A stretch of 64,000 bases of DNA from Rotaria sp. Silwood1 (GCA_905250075.1 CAJNOP010000315.1:1-64000), one strand, 5' to 3'. Counted from the first letter of the stretch, positions 42,325 through 54,847 are shown. Numbers and translations: made by a program. The notes: generated by a model not told the origin, from the sequence alone.

Positions 42325-42471
42325 GGGTGATATTGAAACTATATTACCCAGTACACGATGCTACGGTAGATGAAGCACCTCTTTCATTCAAAAATATTAT
42401 GTTTAGGTAGTAGCATGAAAGCCTATGGTGATGGCCGGTGAATAGGCACCATCAGATACCTCGAGCTCCAA

Positions 42472-42525
42472 AGGTGTGGGTGTGGATGAAGGGAAGAAGT
42501 ACACTCCACCCACACTCACACCCAT
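42472..42525. repeat. Telomere-like palindrome, spacer family C
   Basis: GGTGTGGGTGTGG, spacer ATGAAGGGAAGAAGTACACT, then CCACCCACACTCACACCC. The spacer resembles that at 54783-54847 (ATGAGACAAAGAAGTACACC). Confidence 0.7.
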
Positions 42526-42773
42526 ATCATATCCCACAATATAGAAAAGAAGTTGTTCTTTAAGCTAAGACATACCACAGCTCTCTAAGTAATCGGGTAC
42601 AAGAGTTATTGTAAAAACAAAAAATGAAACAATCGTTACGGAATTTCTTTCGCCAGCAAAGATAGCTGACGATGCCCAAATAAGAGTTTGTGTGTGCCTT
42701 TACTATATGACAAATTTTTTAGCATGCAGTCCTTCCGAAAATTTCAACCGCCCACCCTAAAAACGAAACCTAG

Positions 42774-43082
42774 ATAAAACACTGCTACTTATGTGAGACT
42801 CGCATATGCCAGATTTGGTCAGCTTGCTCTTGAGAATCTAATTCGTATTATCCAAGGAAACTATCCACTGGTATAAGTATATGGTAGGATTTTGTTTATT
42901 ATTGATTTATGATCTTTTTCTTTCACTTTGCCTTTTATTTTAGATTGATCCTCATCTGTATTTATTATTATGTGTCTGTGTAATTTGTTACAAAATATCT
43001 TTAAGTATTTATTTGAATATTATTTTACTTGATAGCTATCTCTCATTCTATTTTTTTTTCTATCCTCTTCATATATATAACT
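42774..43082 (+). CDS. Two-exon gene fragment, unknown
   Basis: Exon one (about 42776-42870) encodes NTATYVRLAYARFGQLALEN then LIRIIQGNYPL. A 73-nt intron (42871-42943) runs from GTATAA to CCTTTTATTTTAG. The next exon opens IDPHLYLLLCVCVICYKISL and continues hydrophobic to a TAA near 43083. The phases agree. The upstream side lacks an exon start: a stop lies just before in frame. I do not recognise the family; the second part could be a membrane segment or partly intron. Confidence 0.4.
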
Positions 43083-43083
43083 A

Positions 43084-44372
43084 ATCAGACGAGAGGGTAT
43101 CGTTCATTTGAAGAGAAGTAAGACTGTTTTAGAATAAAAATGAAACTGACTTTTAGAATAATTGTGAAGCCTGATGAAGAGTCAACGAGAACTTGAAAAA
43201 CTGCTTTTCTATCTACTACTTTCAGACGCGATTAGACAGAAGCTATGATTAAACAATCAATTCGGAGCTATAGGAAAAACAATCCGAATGTCATTTGAAT
43301 ATCTATGAAGGTATCATTTTTCATAGCCCTTAAAGACTTTTCTCGGTTATAATAGATACAGGAAACATGGGTATCTGCTTTTTCTCATTTAGAAGATGTC
43401 TCAACATATTATTTTTCGACTATTCTAAGAAAGTTTCTAGAATGAGCTAAATCTAATATTAACGCAGTTCGTTTATGATTTATTTAAATCGATAGTTACA
43501 AGTCATATACCTTTCTGTATAATTTGTAGATGTTGTTATTTATAACTGTTGCACACTCACAAATGCCGAAAGATAGTATGAATCTTAGTCCTTTGCATCA
43601 TCCGATTTATCAAAGAATTGAATGTTTATTAATATGTAGGTGAAAGAGAGAAAAATATCTTTCAAGCGTTATTTTTATCATATGATTAGACATAGAGATT
43701 TGGAAGTTTTTACCAATACTGACGTTATCAAACAGTATAACAGCTGTGAGTGTGGAATTAGTTCTTTGCTTCATCCGCACTCACATCCCTCAAGTATGAG
43801 CGCTTATTCAGCAAAGATTAGTAAATTATTTAAATTTTAGAAACTATAAATGTCTTTACCTCATCACAAAAGTTAGAAAAAATAGACTTAGGGGTTTATA
43901 AAATGGTGTATCTGCGAATCGAAATGCATTTTAATGGTCATTTCACTAGTATTCTTTTGACTGGGTAAGAATTTCGTTCAATTGGATAAAAATGTAATAG
44001 TGGTCGTTTCTTTCGTACTCAACAAAAATAGTCTGAGAGACACTAGCTACTTGATCTGACCCTTCAGGTAGACTGAAATACACCATCGTGATTGTTTTTT
44101 TCTTTTGATATTTGTATCTCTTTTATCAATATACTCGCTCTCATCCTTAAGAAAAATATGAACTTCAATGGATAATAAATAATATTTTGGTTTTTCTACG
44201 GTTTTTATTATAAACTACGATATATAGGTAGCATAGTATAGTAATTAAAAATAATCATGTAAGTTGTTGAGATTAGTAATAAAGTAGATGAAGCTATTCT
44301 AATATGAATAAAACTTGATGGTTAATTGATGATTAGTAAGGATGTTCATTTAAAGTATCTCAATGAATTCCA
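43084..44372. other. No gene assigned; one short telomere-like dyad
   Basis: At 43746-43789 GTGAGTGTGG is followed by CCGCACTCACATCCC, a small member of the G-then-C family. The rest is featureless up to the 3' end of the minus-strand fusion gene. Confidence 0.45.
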
Positions 44373-46154
44373 TTATACAGATCTTGTATTAAATTCTTGA
44401 AGAGCTCTTTTCACTGACTTGTACAATAACATATTTGAATCATGATGATAATTTGAAAGTGCTTTTGCATAGTGTGAAATGTTTTGTGCCCATTGTCGAA
44501 GTGGTTCAAGCTCTATTTTATCTGCAAAGACACCATAGCCTAGCTTTTCTAAATACCAAGCATTGAGCACTTGTTCATATTGATTCTCGACGGGCACACT
44601 AAAAAACGGTCGTTGTAAACTTACTGCTTCGTTCATAAGAGAAAGTCCACCATTAGCAATGACACCTTTAGCACATGCTAAATCATCCACAAATCCTTGT
44701 TCAGAAAAACCTTTGAATTCTAGATTATCAACCTTTTCCTCACGACCAAACCCATATACGATACATTTTTCACCAAAGCCTTGTAAAATAGAAATAAGAG
44801 ACGTATCACTTTTGCTACTTTGATAAACAAGAAAATGTTCACAATGTTCAACTGGTAATGGTTTTGCATCAAGAATAGTCTGACGAAGAATTGGTGGAAC
44901 AACTATTGTGTTATCTTTATACTTGTCACGAATTTCGGGAGTAAAAAAACCTGTAATAATGTAATAATCACAACGTGAAAGTTTTGCTTTGACAAAACAT
45001 TTGTATGTATAAAATGCTATTGGATTTGACTCTCTAGCTTCTTCTGGAATGACACATCGTTGTACAACATGTTGATTATCGATCGAAAGGATTGGTAGTC
45101 CATGTATTTTAGCAAAAATGTATGCAAAACTATCAAAATCACTAATAACAGCTTGAGGCATCCATGAAACAAGATTTTCATAATATGCATCAAGGTTTTT
45201 GCTAAGCATATCTGGCATACGTTGCATGGTGTGTAATACTGAAGCTTTTTCATCAAATACATTATTAACATATTGCATTGTTAAACCTTCAATTTCAATT
45301 ATATCAATAGCTGCTTCACCTTCACCCGCTTCGTTACAATTTGGAAATCGATTTGAAAAGTTGTCATGAAGAAATTTATATGCACGATTGCTTACGACGA
45401 CTTTAACATGATGTTGTTCCTTCAGAAGTATTTCAAGTGTGACTTTGGATCGTGTTGCATGTCCCATTCCTTCCCCTACGATGCCATAAAGAATACGCAT
45501 CGTCTTAGATTTTGAAGATGAATTAAAAGGTAAACTTGCTAAATGAACAATACGATCAGCTTCTTCTGCTATAGTTTGAATATTATTATCATTGCCAAGG
45601 ATAATAGAACTAATCTTGATATTTGTATTACTAAATTCTTTGTAAAATTGATCCATAAATTTATCTAATTCGAATTTTGCTGAATAATCACGAAATAATT
45701 TAGTCCATGATTTCATGTCAGAATCATATATATTCAGTTCACCATATACATTAATTATACGGCTAGAAGGAGATTTTTGAAGTAAAGGTATAAATGCCTG
45801 TAATACAGTCAATAGATCAAAAGACTCTCTTGCTTCAAATCCTTCGTATAACATGGTATTTATTTTAAATTGATTATTATCAAGAAATATTCCAACATTA
45901 ATTAAAATATCTAGTTTTCCGAACTGTTCATCGATTTTTTCACTTATTTCGTCAATCGTTTTAAGATCGACTGTATTAAGTATAATAAATTTGGGTTCAA
46001 TATCTTCATTGCTCAATTTCTTTATTATTCGTTCAAATTTATTTTCATTGTTTGAACAAAATAAAACACATATACCTTGTTTTCCTAACTGATAAGCTAT
46101 TTCATCTTCTAATTCATCACCTATACCAATAATTAAAGCAACAAGCAGTGACAT
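44373..46154 (-). CDS. Fusion protein: SDR-like domain plus bacterial-type glycosyltransferase
   Basis: One uninterrupted 593-codon frame. Residues 1-210 resemble a short-chain dehydrogenase/reductase (LVALIIGIGDELEDEIAYQL for the nucleotide-binding start, FGKLDILINVGI for the NAG motif, QAFIPLLQKSPSSRIINV), but the Gly-rich loop is altered and the Tyr-x3-Lys pair is not intact (YSAKFE), so it is probably not catalytic. Residues 219-593 form a GT-B glycosyltransferase of the MJ1255/MurG-like type: GEGMGHATR at 227-235, VISDFDS at 336-342, and the donor-site block AKGVIANGGLSLMNEA at 495-510 followed by FFSVPVENQYEQVLNA. This second type is mainly bacterial and archaeal. It would transfer a sugar from a nucleotide donor; the acceptor is unknown. 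M219 (ATG at 45500) could be the ancestral start. No introns. The combination is not one I know. Confidence 0.85.
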   Translation of the reverse strand: MSLLVALIIGIGDELEDEIAYQLGKQGICVLFCSNNENKFERIIKKLSNEDIEPKFIILNTVDLKTIDEISEKIDEQFGKLDILINVGIFLDNNQFKINTMLYEGFEARESFDLLTVLQAFIPLLQKSPSSRIINVYGELNIYDSDMKSWTKLFRDYSAKFELDKFMDQFYKEFSNTNIKISSIILGNDNNIQTIAEEADRIVHLASLPFNSSSKSKTMRILYGIVGEGMGHATRSKVTLEILLKEQHHVKVVVSNRAYKFLHDNFSNRFPNCNEAGEGEAAIDIIEIEGLTMQYVNNVFDEKASVLHTMQRMPDMLSKNLDAYYENLVSWMPQAVISDFDSFAYIFAKIHGLPILSIDNQHVVQRCVIPEEARESNPIAFYTYKCFVKAKLSRCDYYIITGFFTPEIRDKYKDNTIVVPPILRQTILDAKPLPVEHCEHFLVYQSSKSDTSLISILQGFGEKCIVYGFGREEKVDNLEFKGFSEQGFVDDLACAKGVIANGGLSLMNEAVSLQRPFFSVPVENQYEQVLNAWYLEKLGYGVFADKIELEPLRQWAQNISHYAKALSNYHHDSNMLLYKSVKRALQEFNTRSV

Positions 46155-48327
46155 TTCGACAATTTAGGTAATCTAAAATTAGACATAATATATTGTACAA
46201 TATTATAATAAATTGTCTCTTCTCTGCTTTAGAGAATTCTTTTGAGAAGGAATGACTGTAGAAATTAGTTTCTGTGGTTTATTTCATAGATATATAATAT
46301 AAATATTTTAATTCTAAATCTTTTTTATGTACCAGGTGATACAATGAAATTTATGTCATCTTCTCTCTGGAAATAGAAAGCTCTTCAAAAACACACATCA
46401 ATTCTATGCGATGAAAATTTGTCGTTACGTTTTGATTCTCGGACAATTGAGTTTTAGTGGCAATTCTATGGTTATAAAAGCACAAATCATCTTATTGTGA
46501 TAAAATCATGATGAACAATGAAAAAGAAAAGAATGAATCGATGACTGAGAAAAAATTCTTACAAGCAAAGGCTAATAAATTTTTTTCAGGCACAAAACTT
46601 GTTTTGATCGAATGTACAGTGATACTACAAGCCAGGAATGAAAATACTCACTCTCTCATCTAAGTAGAATCTGTAGTTAAAACCATAAGACGACTTTACA
46701 ATCTGTTATCAGTTTTTAAAGTTTCACTGCTAGGAAAAACGTTTGCGTTTCAAGCAAATGTTTTTCGCGTAATATAAGTGTACTCCAAAAAACTTTCACG
46801 CTATCGATGCAATCGAATTTCAGAACTTCTAATCGAAGGAGTGTATAGTCTGCTCAGTTCGTTGTCCGTTCGCAAGAATGAAAATGCAATCGAATTTGAC
46901 ATCAAAATTTCCACTAGAGAAACTAGCACTGATATGAGAAAAATTCATTTGAATAGTGCAGGATCAATAGAAATAGTAAACTGGATAATTACCGTTAAAT
47001 AATATCCAAGTAGAACCGAAATCGAAAATGGATTGATGAATACCCTAGCAATGAATCTAAACGAAAGCAAAAAAACTGAATGAAAATGCGAGGAAAGCGT
47101 ACTTTTATCTCTCTTTTATTGCAGTGACCACTGATGCATAAATTGATCAGTATTCATTTTAACGAAGAAATAAGGAAACAACCAAACACAGCACGAGAAG
47201 CCATATTTTTCCCTCATCGTGCACAGAACGAACGTTACCTGTAGTTAATATACGAAACGAAAAGAAAAGGAAGATACATTAGTCACCTTTCTCACGCCAA
47301 CGAAACACATGTAGTTAGTCTAATACGAGCACTTCTAGCAGGATGAATTTTCTGTCTCACTCGATATCTAAGAATCATTGTCTATTGATATTGCCTTATG
47401 TCTAAAGAAAGATAAGTGGAGAATCGATCCGAAATCCGCTCCAATTTAATTCCGAACTTTCTCTCAATCAGTCGGTCCACATCTACATCCTTCTTTTTAC
47501 ATGACTTCTCATAAATTGGAGAATAGAGATATTAATTTATCTTTACTTTGTATAATAATGCTAGATAGTTTATTTATTTTCTTTTCGAAAATATTTTAGT
47601 AATTTAAGAAGAAAGAGAAATGTTTGTAGACAGTTTAAAATTTTTGATAAGTATATAAATAGTAAATGATTATGAGAGAAATAATTATTTCATTTAATTA
47701 ATTGTTTAGATTAAACTCAACTAGATTATATCTTAATTATCGAAATGAAAATTGACGATTAGAATTTAGCCAAAACAATATTGTTAATTATTCTGGATTT
47801 GATAAAAATAATCTCTCGTTACAGAATCTATTATTGAGATCTTTATTCTAGAATTAGACCAATTTTTGTGACTCTAGGTTACTATCAATAGAAATAATGA
47901 AAACAGAAGATAATTACTATCCCATAGATTGAAAAATTAAAGACAAATTATCGAAACTATTCATTTTGAAACATGTGTAACAAATGCCTGTTTTGATTTC
48001 CTATTCTTACTCAACTGAATCAATGGAAAACTCCTATATCTATTCAATTTAATTATAAAAAAAAAGTTTTCGTTTCAACTTCAAAACCGGCATGATACAA
48101 GAACATCACACCAAGTATACCCAAAAACTATACTAAAATTTCAAAAAACAAGCATCTTGCCGAGCATAATGTCACATTTTCATCTAGTACACGAATTTCT
48201 TCTGTATTTGTCGATCTGTACCTATACTGGACAAACTTTATAAATATACATGCAGTTACACTTCGAAAAAATAGATCAGAACGTGTTTCATGTTCTGATC
48301 GCGTTTAAATGCGATTAGAGAGCCTTT
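46155..48327. other. Non-genic stretch
   Basis: An open frame at 46778-47002 lacks support. The remainder is AT-rich with no exon, repeat or RNA gene I can support. Confidence 0.45.
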
Positions 48328-48439
48328 TGGGTGTGGGTGTGCGAGAGAATGTAGATGTGGATGTGGGTGCAGTGTAAGTAAGCAACATCTACCCCCACAC
48401 TCACAGCCAGAGCCACACCCCACACCCACACCCACACCC
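48328..48439. repeat. Telomere-like palindrome, spacer family A
   Basis: GGGTGTGGGTGTGCGAGAGA, GTAGATGTGGATGTGGG, spacer GCAGTGTAAGTAA, then CAACATCTACCCCCACAC and ACACCCACACCC. It matches 16869-16990 across the spacer. TTTT is present on both edges, a possible 4-bp duplication. Confidence 0.75.
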
Positions 48440-48699
48440 TTTTGATATATATCATACAATAGTATGATACAAAATAATGACTTCCTACATCTCCTTTTAG
48501 TTTATCAATTTGACTCTTCACTATTAACTCGACAGCAATGTTTTTTTTTAGAAATGAATATAATCAGCAAAATAAATCAAATAGTATAATAATTTATTTA
48601 ACAAATTTATACCAAAGAAAAGATTATAGATTTTATTCACGTACTCAAGAAAATAATTTCAATTTTTCAAATGCTAATGAATTAACAATAAAACATTAG

Positions 48700-49010
48700 T
48701 TTTAAATCACCTAATGATTCAATAACAACAACTCTTAATCATATTCTTCCTTGAAAATTTGGCACCTAATTTAGGTGTATTAAAATTAGATTCATTTTCT
48801 TTTAATGAAATTAATTTAAAATTAATTCAACAAAGTGAAACTTTTCAATATTTATCAAATTCGTGCACCTTGTATTTTAGAAAATTTTCAAATGATTATA
48901 AATGTATTTCCATAAGTCAAATATCTTAAAACTGAAAACCATAGAAAAGAAATTAATCAAATTATAAGATTTTTATTTACAAAAATTAATAATAAAACAT
49001 GTCGTTTTAT
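48700..49010 (+). pseudogene. F-box/LRR-family remnant
   Basis: APNLGVLKLDSFSFNEINLK then LIQQSETFQYL is followed, in another frame, by RAPCILENFQMIINVFP. After an in-frame TAA come VKYLKTENHRKEINQIIRFL and FTKINNKTC. The order and motifs match the C-terminal LRR region of bdelloid F-box proteins (the FPxVKYL block is typical). At least one frameshift and one stop are present, so it is dead. It is truncated at its 3' side by the telomere-like palindrome starting at 49011. Confidence 0.5.
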
Positions 49011-49056
49011 GTGCGTGTGGGTTTGTGTTTTCACAATAACTACACTCACCCACACT
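49011..49056. repeat. Telomere-like palindrome
   Basis: GTGCGTGTGGGTTTGTG, a spacer of about 10 bp, then ACTACACTCACCCACACTC. It cuts the F-box/LRR remnant. Confidence 0.65.
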
Positions 49057-49805
49057 CTTTAGACTTGTGATATATAAGTAACTCTAAAAGAATTTAACAT
49101 TCGAATCTTTATGCCCACATCCATATTTTATTTTAAAGCTAGATCAGTTGTTGTAAAACGAAAATAGTTTTTTGACAGGAAGCCTTAACTATTTCTTAAA
49201 GCATAGTTCATATTCCATTTGAGATGATTGTCAAAATTATGTTTAAGCAAAAAATCAATCATTCACAATATTATTCATTCTACATGTTTTTAATTTTAAA
49301 TAATAAATAACCCTAGTTTAACATTTGAGATTTGATACAAAGAAAAACCTTAATTAAAATATTAAATTGTTCGCTAAAAACACCGATGATTTATTTGATT
49401 AAACAAAGTTATTCTTTTAAAAAACATAAAAATGAAAGTTATATATATATGTACAATTTCATATCATTGCAACGATTGATGGTGGCGATAAGACTTTTTT
49501 TTTCAAAATTTCTTTGTACATATTCAGTACGTTGATAGATTTTATAATTTAAATCAACAATGACATCTATTATAGAAAATATATCAATAAGAAATTATTT
49601 AGTCAACTTCAGAAAATTTTCACACAATAATATCTATTATTAGAATACTGCTAATATAAGTCAAAATTATCACAAAATTTAATAGTGATGGTTCGAATTT
49701 TATGTTCAAACTCAATCTTAAATAATAGTTTAGCTGATCAATTCATATTCTTTGTTCTAAATATGATTGATTTTAAATATGATTGATTTTCTTATTAATA
49801 ATTTC
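49057..49805. other. No gene assigned
   Basis: AT-rich; no supported feature. Confidence 0.45.
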
Positions 49806-49807
49806 AG

Positions 49808-49915
49808 ATGCAGCTATCATTTTTATGTTGTATATCACATAATTTTTCTTCATCATTTGAGTCATATAATCGAATACCAGGAGGAGACAATCGACAGTTC
49901 GATATATTAGAATAA
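49808..49915 (+). CDS. Possible short exon
   Basis: A TTCTTATTAATAATTTCAG acceptor is directly followed by an ATG frame encoding MQLSFLCCISHNFSSSFESY then NRIPGGDNRQFDILE and a TAA. It is weak and isolated. Confidence 0.2.
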   Translation: MQLSFLCCISHNFSSSFESYNRIPGGDNRQFDILE

Positions 49916-49919
49916 GTAT

Positions 49920-52900
49920 ATCTATTAACTACTGTTAATGGTTGTTTGTTATCAAGTCGTTTCCAAGTTCCAAGTTAAAAGAAGAAGAGCAAAACTTAAG
50001 AATCTTTCGCTGTTTGTGAAGTATGTCTATCATGAGAGGAGGCGAATAATACATCATATGCTATTGCATGAAAGCAGCTATAAAGTAAATATTTACTTTC
50101 TATTATAAATATTTTGTTAAAAAACATCTTATCATAAATAGTGACTTTTTTGTTCTGTGCGTTTACTGTTGGTGAGAAATTAGATTTCTATCTCTATATT
50201 TCAATACTCATTTTTTCGAATCAAGAAATCTTTCAATTTGTGTTAAGCAATAATTCGAAAGAAGAGAAAAGATCAAACTTATCGATTCTTATGAATTACT
50301 ACATTATTAAAAAAAAATTGAACAAGAATTCTTTCAGGGTTCTTATTGCTAGTGTCTATATAGTTGTTACTATTAGGAACTTCAAAAATTGTGTAAGTTT
50401 TGAATTGTATATCTTCGTAGAGCTGCATTAATAAACTTATTTTTTCGAACGAAGTAGTTAGTTAATGTTTACATTATAAACATACCAAGGTGTAATCAGT
50501 TTCAATTCTATATTTGAATCGTTCAGTTGATACCGGTTAAATCAACTGAATTTTTTTTATTTTAGCTTGTTAGATGTCGATGTCATTCCTCTCTTTACTC
50601 ACACGTAGAAAGTGTAAAAATTTTCAAAGTGGTTGTTTCATATTAACTTGAATATGAACTGGATGCAATTATTTTATTGTTCTCATATTGATTAATTTAT
50701 ATCATCAGTTTTTCTTTTTTTGCTTTCTAATATAGAAATCAAAGAACAACAAAACTAGTTTTTTTTTTCTAGCGAATAATTTGTTGGTTTACCTCACACG
50801 TAAGATATTGACGAAGTCTACTCTACGAATTTTTTCTCCTACGGCTTCAGGATGACTTTGAAATCTGGAAAAATTCGAACACAATATTTCACCTATATAT
50901 AATTTATTTCGACTGTTAATAATGTATTCGATGTTTGTTCATTCGATGAGTATATAATTCAGGAAGTCAGTTGAAGATTAGAACATCTAGAAAAATCTCC
51001 TTATACAACTTTCAAATACAATTTTTGTTACTATCTACTTATCGTACTGAGTCTTTAGGCGAGTAAAATCACGGAAAATGGGATCCAACATCTAGCTCAT
51101 GTACTTAAAACGAACAATCTAAGTTACTTTTCAAGATAATTTCTTTAATATAGATATTCACATTGTTTTAACACAAACCTCCATTCTTTATGAAACAAAG
51201 TGTTAGATTTCAAATGATAGTGACTATGTTATACTTCATTAATAAGACAATTTCAAGTAAGTAACTTAAATAATATCTATCTGAATTTATTCAAGTGTTG
51301 AGAAAATTAAAAAGTCATATTTCTTGTGTTATATTTAAAATGAATTAGATTTTAGCTGAAATTTTATTATTGATGATGATTGAAAGGTTAGCATTAGTTT
51401 CAATTGCACAATTTAATCTATCATAAACATATTATTGTTAAAAATTATCTAAAATCAAAGAATTTTTCTCTAATTATTAAGAAAGAGCACATTATATGAT
51501 AATATAGATTTCAGATCTTCTTGTATAAAATATCGAATGTTCTCACTCAAGTTTTAGAGCATAAAAAACAATCTCATACAGATAGCTAACTCTGCTTAAT
51601 GACATAACTATAGACTTGGATACCTTTGAAATGCAATTTTCATAATATTTTTAAAATTTTTTTATATAGACACGAACCGATTTCCATTTAAGCATCAATC
51701 GCATCATGGACAATGGAGAAAAACATCTAAAAAATGTGTTTAAAGTGAGCAAAGTCTATGTGTTACTTATTAACAGAGAATCGATAGGATGCAAATTTGT
51801 AATATCTGACACGCATTTTTTTGCGAGTTTTATTGAGAATATGGAATTATATTTTTAAGTTTCATTAAAAACAAATAATAATTTCAAAAGAAATTCATAG
51901 TTTTTGATCGTAATTTCTCTCAAACATGAGCAACACGCTATACAAGATAATGAAGAATCATATATGATACGACATGTAATGTTTTGTATTGCGACAAATG
52001 ATAATTTTACACTAATGGATGTCAGTATTTTTCTTTATTATGAAAGATGATTAGAAATATACAGAGTTTCCAATTCACTTTTCGTAATTTTTATTTTTTC
52101 TAGTTTCTGCTGTAAAAATATTGATAAACGAATTCTATACATACTGAGAAATTTTCGCCATAATACATATCCAAGATTTCTACTTGTGTTTCATCCCAAT
52201 AGAATCAAATTAGACAAGTATGTTGAGTTGGAATTACATTATTTATTTAAAAGTTAAACGTCTTTAAAAAATATTGATTGTTTATTTAGAATTTTATTTG
52301 ATTTGAAGCGAAAATCAGAATGAAGATTTTGATACGAAACTGAAATTTTGAAATAGAATTTTATTAAGAATTGATCACATTTATTCTGATACTATTTGAT
52401 CGTAACAATCTACAGAAAATTTTAAAACAACATAATTAATATATCATGACTAATTACATAGTAAAATATGACGAACATATGTCGATGCGATGATTTATTT
52501 TAATATTTGAAAAGTTAGATAAAGATAGATTGAACATATAGTCATATATTGAAAGATTTGAGATGTACTTAGAATTAAGTTTCTATAATCTTTCTAGCGT
52601 TGCATCAAAGATGATTATGGCTAAGAAACTTTCTAATACGAGAATTAGGAATAATCAGTTGCAACATCTAGCTGTTTCACTTAAAAAAAAATAATATAAA
52701 TTATGATTTCAGCTTATCAACTATTCTAAAGGTTTACTTTATCACAAAAAAAGATATGCATAATATTATTAATAATTAATAGTTGTATCAGAGATTAACA
52801 TAGAATGATTATTGATGTTAAGCTCTCAAATTTGTTTTGTTACTGTTAAATAATTGATAAGAGTACCATATCTGTTAATATAGAATCTTATAAAAATTCT

Positions 52901-53100
52901 ATTGATGACGATCTGAAATGTTTCGTTAGTTTGAATATCTTTCCATTCAATGAAATTTTGAAAGATACTTTTGGTTATAAGATTGTCTCTTCATACTTTT
53001 TAGAATTAAAAGACAATAAGGTAAGATGTTTTCCTAAATACAAATCTTCACTGTGTCAAATATACACATATAAAATTGTTGAGAATTTACAGTCAACTTC
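49920..53100. other. Non-genic stretch
   Basis: Over 3 kb of AT-rich DNA in which I find no convincing exon, repeat or RNA gene. An open frame at 50141-50431 has no support. Confidence 0.45.
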
Positions 53101-53142
53101 GAGCATACTGGGGACAGAAGAAAAGATACACACCCACACCCT
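53101..53142. repeat. Half of a telomere-like palindrome, spacer family B
   Basis: GAGCATACTGGGGACAGAAG then AAAAGATACACACCCACACC corresponds to the spacer and C-rich arm of the element at 26745-26903; the G-rich arm is missing. It is either truncated or decayed. Confidence 0.6.
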
Positions 53143-54247
53143 CAAGATTAAATTGATATTCTAATGTGTGAGTAAATCGTAAATGAAGATTAGAGGAACA
53201 ACAGTTTTTTTTTAATTGTATATAAGTTGTTGGATGTTCGTCCGATTTGAATCGATCCTTTTTTTGTCGTTGGTGAGAAAAATGATGCTTTTGTCGACAA
53301 GTTTATTTTCAATCGGAAAAGACACTCAGTTTCGACCAAGCGGAAAACATAATACACAACGACTCAAATTATATTTTCTTTCGTTTATTTTTAATAGGTC
53401 ATTTGAAAAAAAAGCTTTTATTCAAGATAAAAGTTTTTAAAAAAAACCCAAATGTCACTTCCTGCCAATAACTGAATGCTCATTATTGTCATTGAATGAT
53501 GAGACAATTTGATCAAACTCATTTATTTTGCATTTCCGTGTTCTCAACTTTATTTTAAAATCTTGTTTTACTGTTTTATGATGTTTATCTTCACATACTC
53601 TCAGGCTTACCAAATCTCCTGATTTTCTTAATTTTCTCCTAATGAAAAATCTCCTGATTTCAGGAGCTGATTTATACGATTTTCTCCTGATTTTATTTGT
53701 TTTAATTACTTAATGATTAGCAGCACATTGAATCAATGCAGGGTTCGAAGAGAAAAGAAGTTTTCCATTTTTTTATGGATATAATAATAATATCTAATAC
53801 GATAATGCATTTATTTTCGTTTTCTTCTCTAACATGAAATCTTAATTAAACAAAATTATTTGTGGAACACTTGTTTTCAATGTATTATTCATAGGTAGAT
53901 GATATTACTTTTAATTATGGGATTTCTTAATTTGGATTTATCTTTATATATTTTGTATATCTAAATAGGTAGTGACGACATGAATATAGTAGAATATAGA
54001 AATAAACATTATGAAATAAATAACCTTGCTTTATTTATTTTATTTACAAGAGATTTTTTTCCTTCAACGACAAAGTAAATTCAGTCGATTTGCAACAGGA
54101 CTGTATGGACTAGCGAAAACTTGTATTTAATCAGATAAAACCCATCAAGAGACTCCTAATTTTCAAAGGAAAAACTACTGATTTTTGATTTTATGACTAT
54201 TGAATTCGTTTTTGGATAACACACCTACCCGATGATGTCGTTTCTCG
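53143..54247. repeat. Mostly non-genic, with TCTCCTGATTTT repeats
   Basis: At about 53605-53700 the unit TCTCCTGATTTT and variants recur about five times. No gene is visible. Confidence 0.45.
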
Positions 54248-54590
54248 TCACATTCTTGTTAGTATAAAAGTTCTTGAAAATGTTCCATTAAGACTAATTT
54301 TTTCTATAGTAGAATCAAGATTTTCATCATTATGATGATTATCTACAAAAGATATTAATTTAAGAAGATTTTTTTTTTTGGAATAGGTTACTACTTTGAA
54401 AATCTTGTTTAAGATCTTCATCTCTTAGACTAGTTTATAGGCTAGGATATTCATTGTTAAAATCTTGTGAAGAAATTAAAAATATAGTTGAGGGATCGAA
54501 GAAAAGTTGATCGAAATCAGCGAAGAATTTTTCAATGGAGGAAAATAAACCATTCAATAGAAAATCATCATCATCACTGTTATCCTCCAT
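54248..54590 (-). pseudogene. Small acidic-protein gene with a stop and a frameshift
   Basis: From an ATG at 54590 the minus strand reads MEDNSDDDDFLLNGLFSSIE, KFFADFDQLFFDPSTIF, SQDFNNEYPSL, then a TAA. It continues in frame as TSLRDEDLKQDFQSSNLFQ into a run of eleven A, after which the next frame carries NLLKLISFVDNHHNDENLDS, TIEKISLNGTFSRTFILTRM and TGA. Composition stays protein-like throughout, so this appears to be one gene of about 115 codons inactivated by one stop and one homopolymer slip. No family is recognised. Confidence 0.45.
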
Positions 54591-54782
54591 TTTAGTTTTT
54601 AGAATGTAAATTTATTTCTCATTGTTCATTTTGATTTTTATTTAAATATGAAGAAATCTAGAAAAGTATGTCTTTAGACATTTAATTATCTTTTAGTTCT
54701 ATTGATGACTTAATTATATAGTGTAATATCGGCATAGCTGGATCATTATTAGTGAGTATATACATATCGATGTTGCTCACAA
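54591..54782. other. Upstream flank of the acidic-protein remnant
   Basis: AT-rich; no promoter element could be assigned. Confidence 0.3.
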
Positions 54783-54847
54783 GGTGTGGGTATAGATGAG
54801 ACAAAGAAGTACACCCACATCCACACCCTAGCCACACCCCACACCCA
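54783..54847. repeat. Telomere-like palindrome, spacer family C
   Basis: GGTGTGGGTATAG, spacer ATGAGACAAAGAAGTACACC, then CACATCCACACCC and CCACACCCCACACCC. Confidence 0.7.

Noticed and set aside
50141..50431. 96-codon open frame
   Set aside because: It has AT-driven composition, and no splice sites or domain.
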